From the NCBI GenBank assembly GCA_034669965.1, contig JAXMOK010000001.1:620001-684000 (forward strand): a stretch of DNA of 64,000 nucleotides. Direction: 5' to 3'. The translations under genes were made by a program, and so were the position numbers. The notes under the pieces are model-generated. The model saw nothing but the letters and a program-made list of their open reading frames with translations. It did not search any database and was not told where the DNA came from. Of the stretch, positions 45,063 to 53,873 are shown one piece after another. Positions within the stretch are counted from its first letter, which is position 1. Each line of letters starts with the position of its first letter. This DNA is from HXMU1420-13 sp034669965. Lineage in GTDB: Bacteria; Bacteroidota; Rhodothermia; Balneolales; Balneolaceae.

Positions 45063-46561
45063 ACCAACTCATTTTCTTCTTTCTCTACGCCAAAATTAAC
45101 CGGTACCGGATAATTTGAGGTAAAACAAGCTGTGCAATAATCATGTCCAGAAGGATTTGCTGTTTTAACGGCATCCACTAAACCATCGGGCGAGAGATAG
45201 CGCAAGCTATCAACCCCAATCTCTTTGGCCATTTTTTCGATATCGCGATCAAAACGGTTTGCAATAAGTTCTTCCGGGCTTGGGAAATCCATCCCATAAT
45301 AACACGGACTAATGATTGGAGGAGAACTTACCAAAAAATGAATCTCAGTAGGGTTACAAGCTCTAATCATATCAACTAAAAGCTGCGATGTGGTGCCGCG
45401 AACGATGGAATCATCCACAATGATCACCGAGCGACCTTCAATAACCCCACGTACAGGATTGAACTTGGTTCGCACTTTTTGCTCGCGGGATTTTTGCCCC
45501 GGAGAGATAAACGTTCGTCCCACGTAATGATTTCGGATGAGCCCGATATCGTATTTACAATCTTGCCCTTGCTTCTGACTTTCGCTTGCATACCCTAAGG
45601 CAGCCGTATTGCTCGAATCGGGAACTGAAATTACAACCGGCTTCTTATCACCTGATGATCGTTTTACAACCTCATTAATCGGATGTTCTTTTGCGAGGGC
45701 TTTACCTAAATTTCTTCGGATTTTATCCACCATTTCTCCAAATACCATGCTATCCGGTCGAGAAAAATACACATATTCGAAAATGCACTGGCTGGTTCCG
45801 GTACCCGGTTTTGCATCCAAGTAATAGGATTTTGGCGAGTCGTTGTCTGAGGCCTCCCTGTCTATTACAATTACTTCGCCCGGTTCTACATCACGAATAT
45901 ATTCGGCATCAATGATATCGAATGCACAGGTTTCGCTGGCAACGCAATATTTACCGTCTACTTTGCCGAGAGCTAACGGTCGAAACCCATTAGGGTCGCG
46001 AACGGCAATCAACTTATCATCCGTTAGCAACACCAAACAATAAGCGCCTTCGATTTGTGAGAGGGCGTCCATAATCTGGTGCAACTGATCCTCTTCTTTA
46101 CTCTGAGCAATGAGATGCAAAATCAATTCAGTGTCGGACGTACTTTGAAACAGCACTCCTTCTTCTCTGAATCTACGCCTGATTTGTTTTGCATTCGATA
46201 AATTTCCGTTGTGCCCAATGGCAATATTCCCGGTTCGATAATGAACTCTAAATGGCTGAATATTGGCCGGATTTTTCGATGATCCAGAAGTTGAATATCG
46301 GTTATGCCCAATCGCCGATTCACCCTTCAGAATTTTTTTAAAAATTTTAGGTTTATCGAACACGCTTAACACCAACCCGAAATCTTTATAGGTGGGCATA
46401 ACATGCCGCTGCTTTTCTTCATCGAAATAGGATGTAACTATACCGGCTGACTCTTGCCCTCTATGTTGAAGGGCGTGTAAGCCGTAATAGGTTAACAATG
46501 CGGCTTCAGGATGATCAAATACTCCAAAAACACCACAATACTCGCGGGGTTTGTCGCTCAT
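45059..46561 (-). CDS. purF: Amidophosphoribosyltransferase
   Basis: First committed step of purine synthesis. The glutaminase nucleophile is Cys9 in REYCGVFGVF, so an eight-residue propeptide must be removed, as in the Bacillus-type enzyme. The PRPP-binding loop VIIVDDSIVRGTTS is intact. Two late cysteines (DYCTACF) and an earlier one may hold an iron-sulfur cluster, as in that class. Length 500 aa. Confidence 0.96.
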   Translation of the reverse strand: MSDKPREYCGVFGVFDHPEAALLTYYGLHALQHRGQESAGIVTSYFDEEKQRHVMPTYKDFGLVLSVFDKPKIFKKILKGESAIGHNRYSTSGSSKNPANIQPFRVHYRTGNIAIGHNGNLSNAKQIRRRFREEGVLFQSTSDTELILHLIAQSKEEDQLHQIMDALSQIEGAYCLVLLTDDKLIAVRDPNGFRPLALGKVDGKYCVASETCAFDIIDAEYIRDVEPGEVIVIDREASDNDSPKSYYLDAKPGTGTSQCIFEYVYFSRPDSMVFGEMVDKIRRNLGKALAKEHPINEVVKRSSGDKKPVVISVPDSSNTAALGYASESQKQGQDCKYDIGLIRNHYVGRTFISPGQKSREQKVRTKFNPVRGVIEGRSVIIVDDSIVRGTTSQLLVDMIRACNPTEIHFLVSSPPIISPCYYGMDFPSPEELIANRFDRDIEKMAKEIGVDSLRYLSPDGLVDAVKTANPSGHDYCTACFTSNYPVPVNFGVEKEENELV

Positions 46562-46664
46562 TAAAATGCCTCGAACTCATTTTTTGATGCAAAAACTAAA
46601 GATAATAAAACCAATCGGGAAGTGTGCATTAGAAGTAGATTAGATATAGGGCTGAAAACTGTAC

Positions 46665-47445
46665 TTTTAGTAGCATAGGATAATTTTTACATTTGGCGCT
46701 TATTTTCTGCTTATTAACTCATCTATTTTAATTCCCCAATCATTAATCAGCACTAACTGGATCATAAATCAAAAAACCGATTTGACTTGGTTTAATGGCG
46801 GTGCGCTTGGCGGCTATCTACTGATGTTTATGTACGAAGGTTTGGGATGGGACATGGTTACCATTTGGTTTTTTTGGGTAGCTTTAATCGACAAGCCTCG
46901 TTTCTTTGGAAGATACACTCGAAGTTATCTTGATAGGCAGGAATTTCGCCAGCGAAAAAACTACTTCTTTGGAGCTTGCTTTGGTTCGTTATAGCTCCGG
47001 TTATTTTACTCGTTTGCTATTTGATGTTTAAAGCCGGTTCTGAGAGTTATTAGGTGCTCTGGATTTTACTTACGTCATTTTTTGGCCTGTGGGCCTATTG
47101 GCATGTGGTTCGACAACATTATGGATTTTTAGCCCTCTACAAAAAGAAAAATCAGGAACGTAGTAAACTCGATTATTACATCGATTCAAGTTTACTTTAT
47201 GCAGGCTTAATGCTTCCATTTATAGTTTTCATTGTTCGTTTCCGGACTCAAAAGAGCTTATCTCCCCATCTCTTTCAGCTATAGAACCCACTCTTGGAAT
47301 TACAGCCGAACAATTAGTATCTGGCTTCACACTGAGTATCGTTGGAATTCTAGCTTTCCATCATTATTTTTTGGATCAATTCATATGGAAAACAAGCAAA
47401 GACAAAGAATTAGCCAAAGATTTAAACATAAAAACTACCTAGCAT
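46665..47445 (+). pseudogene. Decayed multi-pass membrane protein gene
   Basis: The pieces read as one protein only if at least two frameshifts and one stop are ignored. Piece 1 runs through NQKTDLTWFNGGALGGYLL, GWDMVTIWFFWVALIDKP and TRSYLDRQEFRQRKN in one frame to about 46965. The frame then shifts to LLWFVIAPVILLVCYLMF, meets TAG at 47051, and continues LWAYWHVVRQHYGFLALYKKKN to about 47230. A last shift gives GFTLSIVGILAFHHYFLDQFIWK and ends at TAA 47445. The family is not named here. The decay is visible directly. Confidence 0.75.
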
Positions 47446-47448
47446 AAG

Positions 47449-47476
47449 AAAGCCTCTCAGTAAAACGAGAGGCTTT
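47449..47476. terminator. Bidirectional terminator between the decayed gene and osmC
   Basis: Perfect 10-bp stem AAAGCCTCTC / GAGAGGCTTT with an 8-nt loop. It serves the reverse-strand osmC gene, whose stop is 23 bp away. Confidence 0.8.
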
Positions 47477-47498
47477 ATAAAACGTAAATATCAGCTAA

Positions 47499-47921
47499 TT
47501 AAGCTAATTTAGCATCTAAGATAATTTGCGTATTTAAAGCGCGCGATACAGGACACGCTTCTTTTGTAGCCTCTGCTATTTTCTGAAAATCTTCGTTACC
47601 TAGACCCGGTACGGTAGCAGTTGCGTTCAATTTAATTTTAGATATAGTTGGTGCGCCATCAATCATTTCTAATGTGATTGTAGCCTTAGTATCCACACTT
47701 TTAGTATCGTGTCCTGCTTTTGCAAGTTCGTTAGATAACGCCATTGAATAGCAACCGGCATGTGCAGCTGCAATTAATTCTTCGGGATTTGTACCATCGC
47801 CGTTCTCAAAACGCGATACAAATGTATAAGCACCTTCAAACAATCCACTGCCAAGCTTTAAATTCCCGTTTCCACTTTTCAAGTCGCCATTCCATTTGGC
47901 TTCTGCATTTCTATCTGGCAT
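47499..47921 (-). CDS. OsmC-family peroxiredoxin
   Basis: Thiol peroxidase of 140 residues that reduces organic hydroperoxides. The two catalytic cysteines are in AHAGCYSMAL and in KEACPVSRAL, with the usual Glu in NPEELIAAAHA. Length and layout are typical of OsmC rather than Ohr. It is monocistronic. Confidence 0.94.
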   Translation of the reverse strand: MPDRNAEAKWNGDLKSGNGNLKLGSGLFEGAYTFVSRFENGDGTNPEELIAAAHAGCYSMALSNELAKAGHDTKSVDTKATITLEMIDGAPTISKIKLNATATVPGLGNEDFQKIAEATKEACPVSRALNTQIILDAKLA

Positions 47922-48102
47922 AATTTGATTAATTTATTGTTAGTTACAACCGATAACTTATCCGAATTCAAACTCATTCCCGAATTTATTTTACTACTTT
48001 CGGAACTGATTATTAAATGGAACAATGTTAAAATCTAACAGTTATTCCAATCGGACATACTCAAAATAATAAACCAAGTGATAAGCAAAAAAAAGGTATT
48101 TA

Positions 48103-49371
48103 ATGAAATTGTTTAATACCTACGACAAATTTATTTCAAATCCATGGGTTATTGTATTATTTGGATTAATCTCTGGCGTTGCCTACATAATAGACAGCTT
48201 ACTAGTTGATTTTCCATTAAGCATCGATATACTTCATGTAATTTGTTCGGCTGCTAGTTTTGCAACACTTGCTTTTTTTCTGATATGGAGAAAACACAAC
48301 TGGAATTTGATTAAAGCTTTGATTTTAATCATGTTTATAAAGTTGATCATTCTTCCCTATTTAGCGCTTGATGTTGAGGCATTCTCGCTTATTTTCTTGC
48401 GCAACTCTTTGTTTTATTGGGCCATAATAACAGTTATTGCCATTTTCTTTGGCCCAAAAGCACTTATAGTTAGTTCAATCGTTTTTTTATTTCAATATAT
48501 CAGTATCACGTTAATTACCGGCGATACCTTTCTTTTTGACTCCTTTGTAACCGTATCTACGGTTTTTTTGATTTACGTAATCATTGCTTATCTATTTATT
48601 AATCAAATAGAAGCATTTATTACTAATCAAGAGAATGTTCAGAAAGAACTTAAAGAACAATCAGAATTACTAAAGCAAAGTAACACTACCAAAGGGAAGC
48701 TATTGTCTATAATTGGGCATGATTTACGTTCACCATTAATGAGTTTAACAAGCTTAGCTGTTTTGATTAAAGAAGAAGCGGAAGGCACAAATAACGAAGA
48801 GCTTAATGATTATGTCGGAATGTTAGGATCTACTGCCGATCAAACTTCATTTTTAGTAAATAATCTATTGGAATGGAGCCGATCTCAGGAAAGTAAAATC
48901 AAGCTTTCGATTCAACCGATCCGTATAGAGCCTTTTCTTTACAGTTTAAACGATTTAGTGGAATTCAAACTTTGCCAGAAAAACATATCTTTTGATATTG
49001 GCCCATTACAAGCCCCAGAGCTCCACGCTGATCAAAATGCATTGCAAACGGTATTAAGAAATCTTGTAACTAACGCCATTAAGTTCACTAATCCTGGCGG
49101 TAAAGTCTCTGTTTCCACTCACTCAGATGAACTTGGGTGCTATATAATACTTACTGATAATGGGATTGGTATGGATAAAGAGACTTTACGCTCTCTGCAA
49201 GACATCACTTCGTTCGACTCGAAAAAAGGAACTTCTGAAGAACGTGGAACCGGTATTGGATTCAATTTATGTATAGAATTAATGCACTTACATAAAGGGT
49301 ATATAAAGCTCGAAAGCAAGCTCAAAAAAGGCACTAAAATCACGCTATTCTTTCCTTATTTAGAATCCTGA
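48103..49371 (+). CDS. Orphan membrane sensor histidine kinase
   Basis: The N-terminal 180 residues form about six membrane helices with short loops, so sensing is probably within the membrane. A short coiled stretch leads to the HisKA domain with phospho-acceptor His in SIIGHDLRSPLMSL, then the ATPase domain with NLVTNAIKFTNPGG, LTDNGIGM and GTGIGFNL. It has no receiver domain and no regulator gene beside it. Length 422 aa. Confidence 0.92.
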   Translation: MKLFNTYDKFISNPWVIVLFGLISGVAYIIDSLLVDFPLSIDILHVICSAASFATLAFFLIWRKHNWNLIKALILIMFIKLIILPYLALDVEAFSLIFLRNSLFYWAIITVIAIFFGPKALIVSSIVFLFQYISITLITGDTFLFDSFVTVSTVFLIYVIIAYLFINQIEAFITNQENVQKELKEQSELLKQSNTTKGKLLSIIGHDLRSPLMSLTSLAVLIKEEAEGTNNEELNDYVGMLGSTADQTSFLVNNLLEWSRSQESKIKLSIQPIRIEPFLYSLNDLVEFKLCQKNISFDIGPLQAPELHADQNALQTVLRNLVTNAIKFTNPGGKVSVSTHSDELGCYIILTDNGIGMDKETLRSLQDITSFDSKKGTSEERGTGIGFNLCIELMHLHKGYIKLESKLKKGTKITLFFPYLES

Positions 49372-49431
49372 AAAAAATAAACTTTCATAATGCTCTGTCT
49401 AACTTAAACTTATAAAGATTAAATTTTTTTA

Positions 49432-49489
49432 ATGTTTCTTAAGTATCGGTGTAATGTGATTTTTGAATCCGCCGATAATTAAGAAACAT
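49432..49489. promoter_or_regulatory. 18-bp inverted repeat in the leader of the 141-residue gene
   Basis: The left arm ATGTTTCTTAAGTATCGG (49432-49449) pairs with the right arm CCGATAATTAAGAAACAT (49472-49489), 17 of 18 bases, across a 22-nt loop. It ends 42 bp before the ATG at 49532. There is no T run on the plus strand, so an operator or a leader hairpin is more likely than a terminator. Confidence 0.6.
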
Positions 49490-49531
49490 ACAGCTTACAG
49501 AATATAAAGAGAGAAAAAGAGAGCACGAGTT

Positions 49532-49957
49532 ATGAAAATTTTTACCAAAGAGGCGCTCGATGAATGCATTGTTAAGTTAAAGTCTACCAGCTATGATGAT
49601 GTTTTATCGAGAATAAAAAACAAAGAAGAGCGATTTAAAATAAATCGTTGGATTCGTCGTAAAGTGGATCAGTTTTTATCAACTAGCAGCATGTATCAAG
49701 AGGAAGAGTTTCAACTCGTACTCATGTGGTTTTATATCCAATTAAAATCGGAATGGAGCCAACTTAATACTCATGGACAATACCTTCAGATGAAGGGCTA
49801 CGATATTCCAAGCTCGTTAGTATACCGCTTAAAGGTGCTTAGTATCACCATCAAAGAAGTTGAGAAGTTTATCAATATCTATCACGTTGATGGCGTAACG
49901 GGATTGCTTAGCTTACCTATGGAAGCATTCGAAAGCGCACCTCGCTATTCTGATTAA
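49532..49957 (+). CDS. Unknown 141-residue protein
   Basis: The family is not recognised. It is a helical, cytoplasmic, basic-then-acidic chain without membrane segments; it has RFKINRWIRRKVDQFL and a Tyr/Trp-rich middle (LVLMWFYIQLKSEWSQL). The leader carries a strong inverted repeat and an AGAGAGAAAAAGAGAG purine stretch before the ATG. It follows an orphan kinase but is 160 bp away. Confidence 0.65.
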   Translation: MKIFTKEALDECIVKLKSTSYDDVLSRIKNKEERFKINRWIRRKVDQFLSTSSMYQEEEFQLVLMWFYIQLKSEWSQLNTHGQYLQMKGYDIPSSLVYRLKVLSITIKEVEKFINIYHVDGVTGLLSLPMEAFESAPRYSD

Positions 49958-50001
49958 AATTAATAAAAACAAACACCTTTTTTACCTATATGCTTATCAT
50001 A

Positions 50002-51498
50002 TTATTTTAATATCAGCATTTTTCTCGTGGTCGAGCCATTTTCGGTAGTTAGTGAATAGATATACATTCCGCTGCTTAAGCCGGCACCATTAAAATCGAT
50101 CGAATACCTTCCCGAAGCATACTTTCCATGAGCTAGCACAATTAATTCTCTACCTAGTGCATCAAATACTTTCAAAGTAAGTTGAGTTGGTTTTGTAAGG
50201 CTAAAAGTAATTTTTGTAGTTGGATTAAAGGGATTGGGGTAATTTTGATTGAGTACAAAATCACTTGGCTGCTCCTCATATTGCAGCTCGGTACTTGTAG
50301 TATCATTAAATGGAAAAAAAAACTCTAGGGCTTCATCTACATGTGCACGCCAATTACCCCAACTATGGCCATCGTGCCATACATTTTGTTTAAGAGCATA
50401 GCCTTTGTCATTAAGCATGGTTGTAAAATCAGGCGAATAATCTACAATTCCGCTCCCTTCATAGGTTCCCCAATCGATATACCAGCCTATCGCTTTCTTT
50501 TCTCCATTCATTATTTGGTTATAAACTGTCTGATCTTTTGCCCAAAAAGCCGTCGATAAAATAGCGGCATTCCCAAACAAATCAGGGTTGTTATACACAA
50601 TTTGAGCAGTTATTAGGCCTCCATAAGAAGCCCCAATCATGGCTTTGTCCTCTGGAGCTGCACTTACTGAATAGTTTTCTTCTAACTGAGGTAGCAACTC
50701 TTGGGTGATGAATGCTTCGAAATCAGAAGTAGAATTCCATGCATATTCATTGCTTCGGTCAACCGGTGGTACAAATACACCGATCATTGGATTGATAAGT
50801 TTATCGTGAATTAAATTATCTAACACATTTACTGTATTTGCTAAACTTATAAACTCGGTTCCATCATGAAAAAGCATCATCGGGTAGGTTTCTGAGCTAT
50901 TTTCATCATACCCGGGAGGAAAGTAGACATATACTTTTCGTGAGTTATTTAATTCATTACTTGCTATGGTAAAGTTTATGACACTACCGTGTGCAATGTC
51001 AGCTCGATACTGAATTTCTTCAGGAAATTCGTAGGCCGGCATACGCAGCTCAGAATTAGGGCCAAAGCCACCACTCACCCGATTATTATTTCTTGGGTCA
51101 AGTATCCAGTTCGAACCATTTAGTATAAATTTATAATCGAGGCGAGCATCGGCTTCAAAGTGCTCTAGTCGGTACCACATATTAGTATCTGGAATCCGCG
51201 ACATTGGAAATGCAGATGAGCCCCAGCCATTGGCATCGCCGGGAATATGTACAGAGTTTACATTTCCGGTATAAATGTAAGCCACGATAGTATCACTTTC
51301 TATGACCGGAAAAGCGGATTGAGCTGTTAGAAAACTATCCGCAATGGCCTGTCTTTCGCTTGTTTCGGCTTGATTTATTCGTTCCAGAAAAGCTCCAAAT
51401 TCAGGCCCAGGTGTGGCAGAGTTTTGAGATAAAGCAGTGAGCGGTATAAATATATTGAGTAGTACGATTAACCAGCTTATACAGAGTGATTTCTTCAA
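50002..51498 (-). CDS. Secreted esterase (enterochelin-esterase-like) with CBM48-type domain and T9SS tail
   Basis: Exported alpha/beta hydrolase of 498 residues. A signal peptide (1-24) is followed by a beta-sandwich of the CBM48/E-set type with HIPGDANGW and DYKFILNGSNWILDP, then an esterase-D domain. The nucleophile Ser is in GASYGG. A candidate His is in DGHSWGNW. The C-terminal sorting tail has NQNYPNPFNPTT. The substrate could be a siderophore or carbohydrate ester; it is not settled by sequence. The spacer up to the neighbouring element holds only its promoter. Confidence 0.9.
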   Translation of the reverse strand: MKKSLCISWLIVLLNIFIPLTALSQNSATPGPEFGAFLERINQAETSERQAIADSFLTAQSAFPVIESDTIVAYIYTGNVNSVHIPGDANGWGSSAFPMSRIPDTNMWYRLEHFEADARLDYKFILNGSNWILDPRNNNRVSGGFGPNSELRMPAYEFPEEIQYRADIAHGSVINFTIASNELNNSRKVYVYFPPGYDENSSETYPMMLFHDGTEFISLANTVNVLDNLIHDKLINPMIGVFVPPVDRSNEYAWNSTSDFEAFITQELLPQLEENYSVSAAPEDKAMIGASYGGLITAQIVYNNPDLFGNAAILSTAFWAKDQTVYNQIMNGEKKAIGWYIDWGTYEGSGIVDYSPDFTTMLNDKGYALKQNVWHDGHSWGNWRAHVDEALEFFFPFNDTTSTELQYEEQPSDFVLNQNYPNPFNPTTKITFSLTKPTQLTLKVFDALGRELIVLAHGKYASGRYSIDFNGAGLSSGMYIYSLTTENGSTTRKMLILK

Positions 51499-51607
51499 TT
51501 TGTACGATTTTTTTTGTGAAGTATGTTTCTTTTAAACTACCCTTTTTTGACAATGATTTTCTTGATTAGTTGATAGTCATGATTTTTTGTGATTGCAAAA
51601 ACAGTTT

Positions 51608-51722
51608 GAGCTAGAAACGAGACTTCCCGCCTTAACGGGACGACCCAAACCTTGGCAATTAAGTATTGCCAAGCCTCATTTAGTTCCAACCACAAAAAAA
51701 GCCTCTCAGAATTAAATCTAAG
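51608..51722 (-). repeat. tRNA-Gly 3'-half-derived repeat, copy A (left flank of the island)
   Basis: This 115-bp segment is about 85% identical to 55586-55700 by eye. It shares with the intact tRNA-Gly gene the stretches AAACGAGACT and CCTTGGCAA, with an 8-nt change in the T-arm region, where TCCCG-N6-CGGGA now forms its own hairpin. Its end is the first arm of a terminator (AAAAAAAGCCTCT..CTAAG) whose second arm is missing, because the REP-bounded element begins there. Confidence 0.7.
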
Positions 51723-51724
51723 AA

Positions 51725-51751
51725 CCACCTAGCGCAAGCGTCCGCTTGTGC
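51725..51751 (+). repeat. REP palindrome 1 (left end of element)
   Basis: CCACCTAGCGCAAGCG followed by TCCGCTTGTGC; the GCGCAAGCG and CGCTTGTGC arms form a hairpin. It is the outer inverted partner of the copy at 55549-55575. Confidence 0.85.
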
Positions 51752-51764
51752 TTTTCCTTCACAT

Positions 51765-51997
51765 TCAATATCCAATTTCAACATCTATCATACCTTGTAA
51801 GCCATAATAATTTCTTGCACTACTATACGTCCAATGTTCGGGGCTTTCTACATACCCCGCAACTACAGGATTATAATGCAAGCATTCTAGTTTTTGATCA
51901 ATAATTTTGTTGCTCGAAAGTTCGATGGGATGATTATGCAGCTGCCATAATTGCTATTCTTTATTATTCCCATTTGTTCTACCAGCTTGTTCAAACG
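51765..51997 (-). pseudogene. RAYT remnant 1 (3' half of REP-associated tyrosine transposase)
   Basis: The minus strand is nearly identical to the 3' half of the RAYT at 54904-55452 and reads FEQAGRTNGNNKE, then TAG, then QLWQLHNHPIELSS and a C-terminal NYYGLQGMIDVEIGY. It has lost its 5' half at the sequence TTCAAAC, and its stop is different from that of the other copy, so the two decayed separately. Confidence 0.85.
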
Positions 51998-53873
51998 GAT
52001 CGTTGCATCGTTGCACAAGCGGACGCTTGTGCTAGATGGTGGAGCAGAAAAGAAGATTGCGGAAAATAATTTTAACGAAGTAAGCCAACTAATTACCAAA
52101 AAATTGGGAAATATTTCTGGTTCCAGTTTTTTACAAACTCTGGATTATACCTACCATTTACGTGGGTGGTTAGGCAGTGTGAATAACCCTGATAACTTGG
52201 GATCTGATTTATTCGCATACCGCTTGTACTACGATACCACCCCCTCGGTAGCCCAAAGCTTAAATAAATTCAATGGCAATATTGTTTCCATGGATTGGCG
52301 CACCAAAACTCCGGGCATTGCAGAACGGCACCGTTACGATTATTCCTACGATGGGTTAAACCAGTTGAAAAGTGCCAAAAAAATGCGCTGGATTCCAGAA
52401 TGTGCAGGGTCGGCACCTTGTAATGAATGGACCAATTACTACGAAGGATGGAGTGGAAATTACAGCTACGACTTAAACGGAAATATACAAACCTTAAACC
52501 GTGCCGGAACCACCTATTATAACGACGACCAGCTAAGTTACTCTTATTCCGGCAATCAGATTCAATCTATTACAGATAACGCCTCTAGCACCTACAAAAA
52601 CAACGGCTTTGTGGACGGTGTAAATGCAACAGAAGAATACTTGTACGATGCCAATGGGAACATGTACTCGGATTTAAACAAAGGCATTACAGATATTACC
52701 TACAACCGGATGAACCTGCCGGAAGTGATTACCTTTAGCAGTGGCAACGAAATACATTATTTGTACGATGCCGCCGGTAGCAAACTCCAGAAAATCACCT
52801 ACCCGGCAGGTGGTGGGCAAACCACTACCGATTACTCCGGTGGATTTGTGTACACCAATAATACGGTAGACTTCTTCGCCTTTAGCGAAGGGCGGGTACG
52901 CAAAGTAAGCGGCAACTGGCAATACGAATACGACCTGAAAGACCATTTAGGAAACGTACGTGCCACCTTTACCAACAACAACGGAACAGCCACCCTGCTA
53001 CAAGCCGATAGCTACTACCCTTTTGGCTACAAAATGCCCGGACTCAGCTACCAAAATGGCGCCGAAAACAAATTCACCTACAACGGCAAAGAACTGGAAG
53101 GCGAATTTGGCCTGAATTGGTACCATTATGGTGTTAGGTACTATGATCCTGTAATTGGTAGATGGTGGGTTACTGATCCAGTTGATCAATATAGTTCACC
53201 TTATTCTTATGTAGGAAGTAATCCAATTGTATTCATAGACCCTGATGGCGCAGAAGGCTGTGATTTTTATTGTAATCAGAGGACCGGTGAAACTATTTGG
53301 GTTCAAAATGAAACTGCTGCAACTATAGCATTTGAAGGGGATATCTGGGTCAATACTAAAAATGATGTTGAGGTGATTGGAGGATTACTAGTTCAACAAA
53401 TTGATATGCCAGTATTAACTTGCCAAGGTTGTTCGGCTGCACCAAATCAAACTCTTGTTACTTTGGGGTATAAAAGCTTAATAGATGTGAAAGGGATGGG
53501 GGCGGTTGAGCCAGTATATCCAGTTGCACGTGCAATGGAATATTATGGTGCTGCACGTTCTGTTTATAGCCTAGCTAGAATGGGGTATAATTCATTAAAA
53601 TTTTCAGCTTCGGCTGCAGATAATGTGGCTGTTCATGGAAATTCTCTAAGAAGCCAAAGATCTACATGGGGTTATAAATTGTATGAAAATGATGGAACAT
53701 TTCTAAAAAACGGAATAACTTCTCAAATTGTTGCGGAAAAGAGGTATACTAGATCATTTATGGAAGGTAAACATATGGTAAAAAGACTATTTCCTAATAG
53801 ATTAGAAGCATATAAATGGGAGTACGGTCAAAATCAAATATTAAGAGGTCCATTAAACTTAAACGATCACTAA
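51951..53873 (+). CDS. 5'-truncated RHS-repeat protein with C-terminal toxin tip
   Basis: Polymorphic toxin of the RHS/YD-repeat class. The real RHS homology starts near 52041 (GGAEKKIAENN); the first 30 codons are read from RAYT and REP sequence, with only a TTG as start. So the gene has lost its N-terminal delivery region. YD repeats with YDANGNM and YLYDAAGSKLQ lead to the RHS core (YHYGVRYYDPVIGRWWVTD, then FIDPDG at residues 428-433). The 207-residue tip after it is variable. Its last 75 residues (YKLYENDGTFLKNGITSQ, then KRYT, and a Glu in KWEYGQNQ, ending RGPLN) look like a GIY-YIG/URI-type nuclease. The immunity candidate starts at the next base. Confidence 0.85.
   Translation: MLFFIIPICSTSLFKRIVASLHKRTLVLDGGAEKKIAENNFNEVSQLITKKLGNISGSSFLQTLDYTYHLRGWLGSVNNPDNLGSDLFAYRLYYDTTPSVAQSLNKFNGNIVSMDWRTKTPGIAERHRYDYSYDGLNQLKSAKKMRWIPECAGSAPCNEWTNYYEGWSGNYSYDLNGNIQTLNRAGTTYYNDDQLSYSYSGNQIQSITDNASSTYKNNGFVDGVNATEEYLYDANGNMYSDLNKGITDITYNRMNLPEVITFSSGNEIHYLYDAAGSKLQKITYPAGGGQTTTDYSGGFVYTNNTVDFFAFSEGRVRKVSGNWQYEYDLKDHLGNVRATFTNNNGTATLLQADSYYPFGYKMPGLSYQNGAENKFTYNGKELEGEFGLNWYHYGVRYYDPVIGRWWVTDPVDQYSSPYSYVGSNPIVFIDPDGAEGCDFYCNQRTGETIWVQNETAATIAFEGDIWVNTKNDVEVIGGLLVQQIDMPVLTCQGCSAAPNQTLVTLGYKSLIDVKGMGAVEPVYPVARAMEYYGAARSVYSLARMGYNSLKFSASAADNVAVHGNSLRSQRSTWGYKLYENDGTFLKNGITSQIVAEKRYTRSFMEGKHMVKRLFPNRLEAYKWEYGQNQILRGPLNLNDH
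52013..52042 (-). repeat. REP palindrome 2 (between RAYT remnant and RHS)
   Basis: GCACAAGCGGACGCTTGTGC followed by TAGATGGTGG, inverted relative to REP 1. It forms the right side of REPtron 1 and lies exactly at the break in the RHS gene. Confidence 0.85.

Noticed and set aside
51537..51728. 63-codon reverse frame near the tRNA-like repeat
   Set aside because: It is made of the degenerate tRNA/terminator repeat; a similar frame appears in the copy at 55.6 kb.
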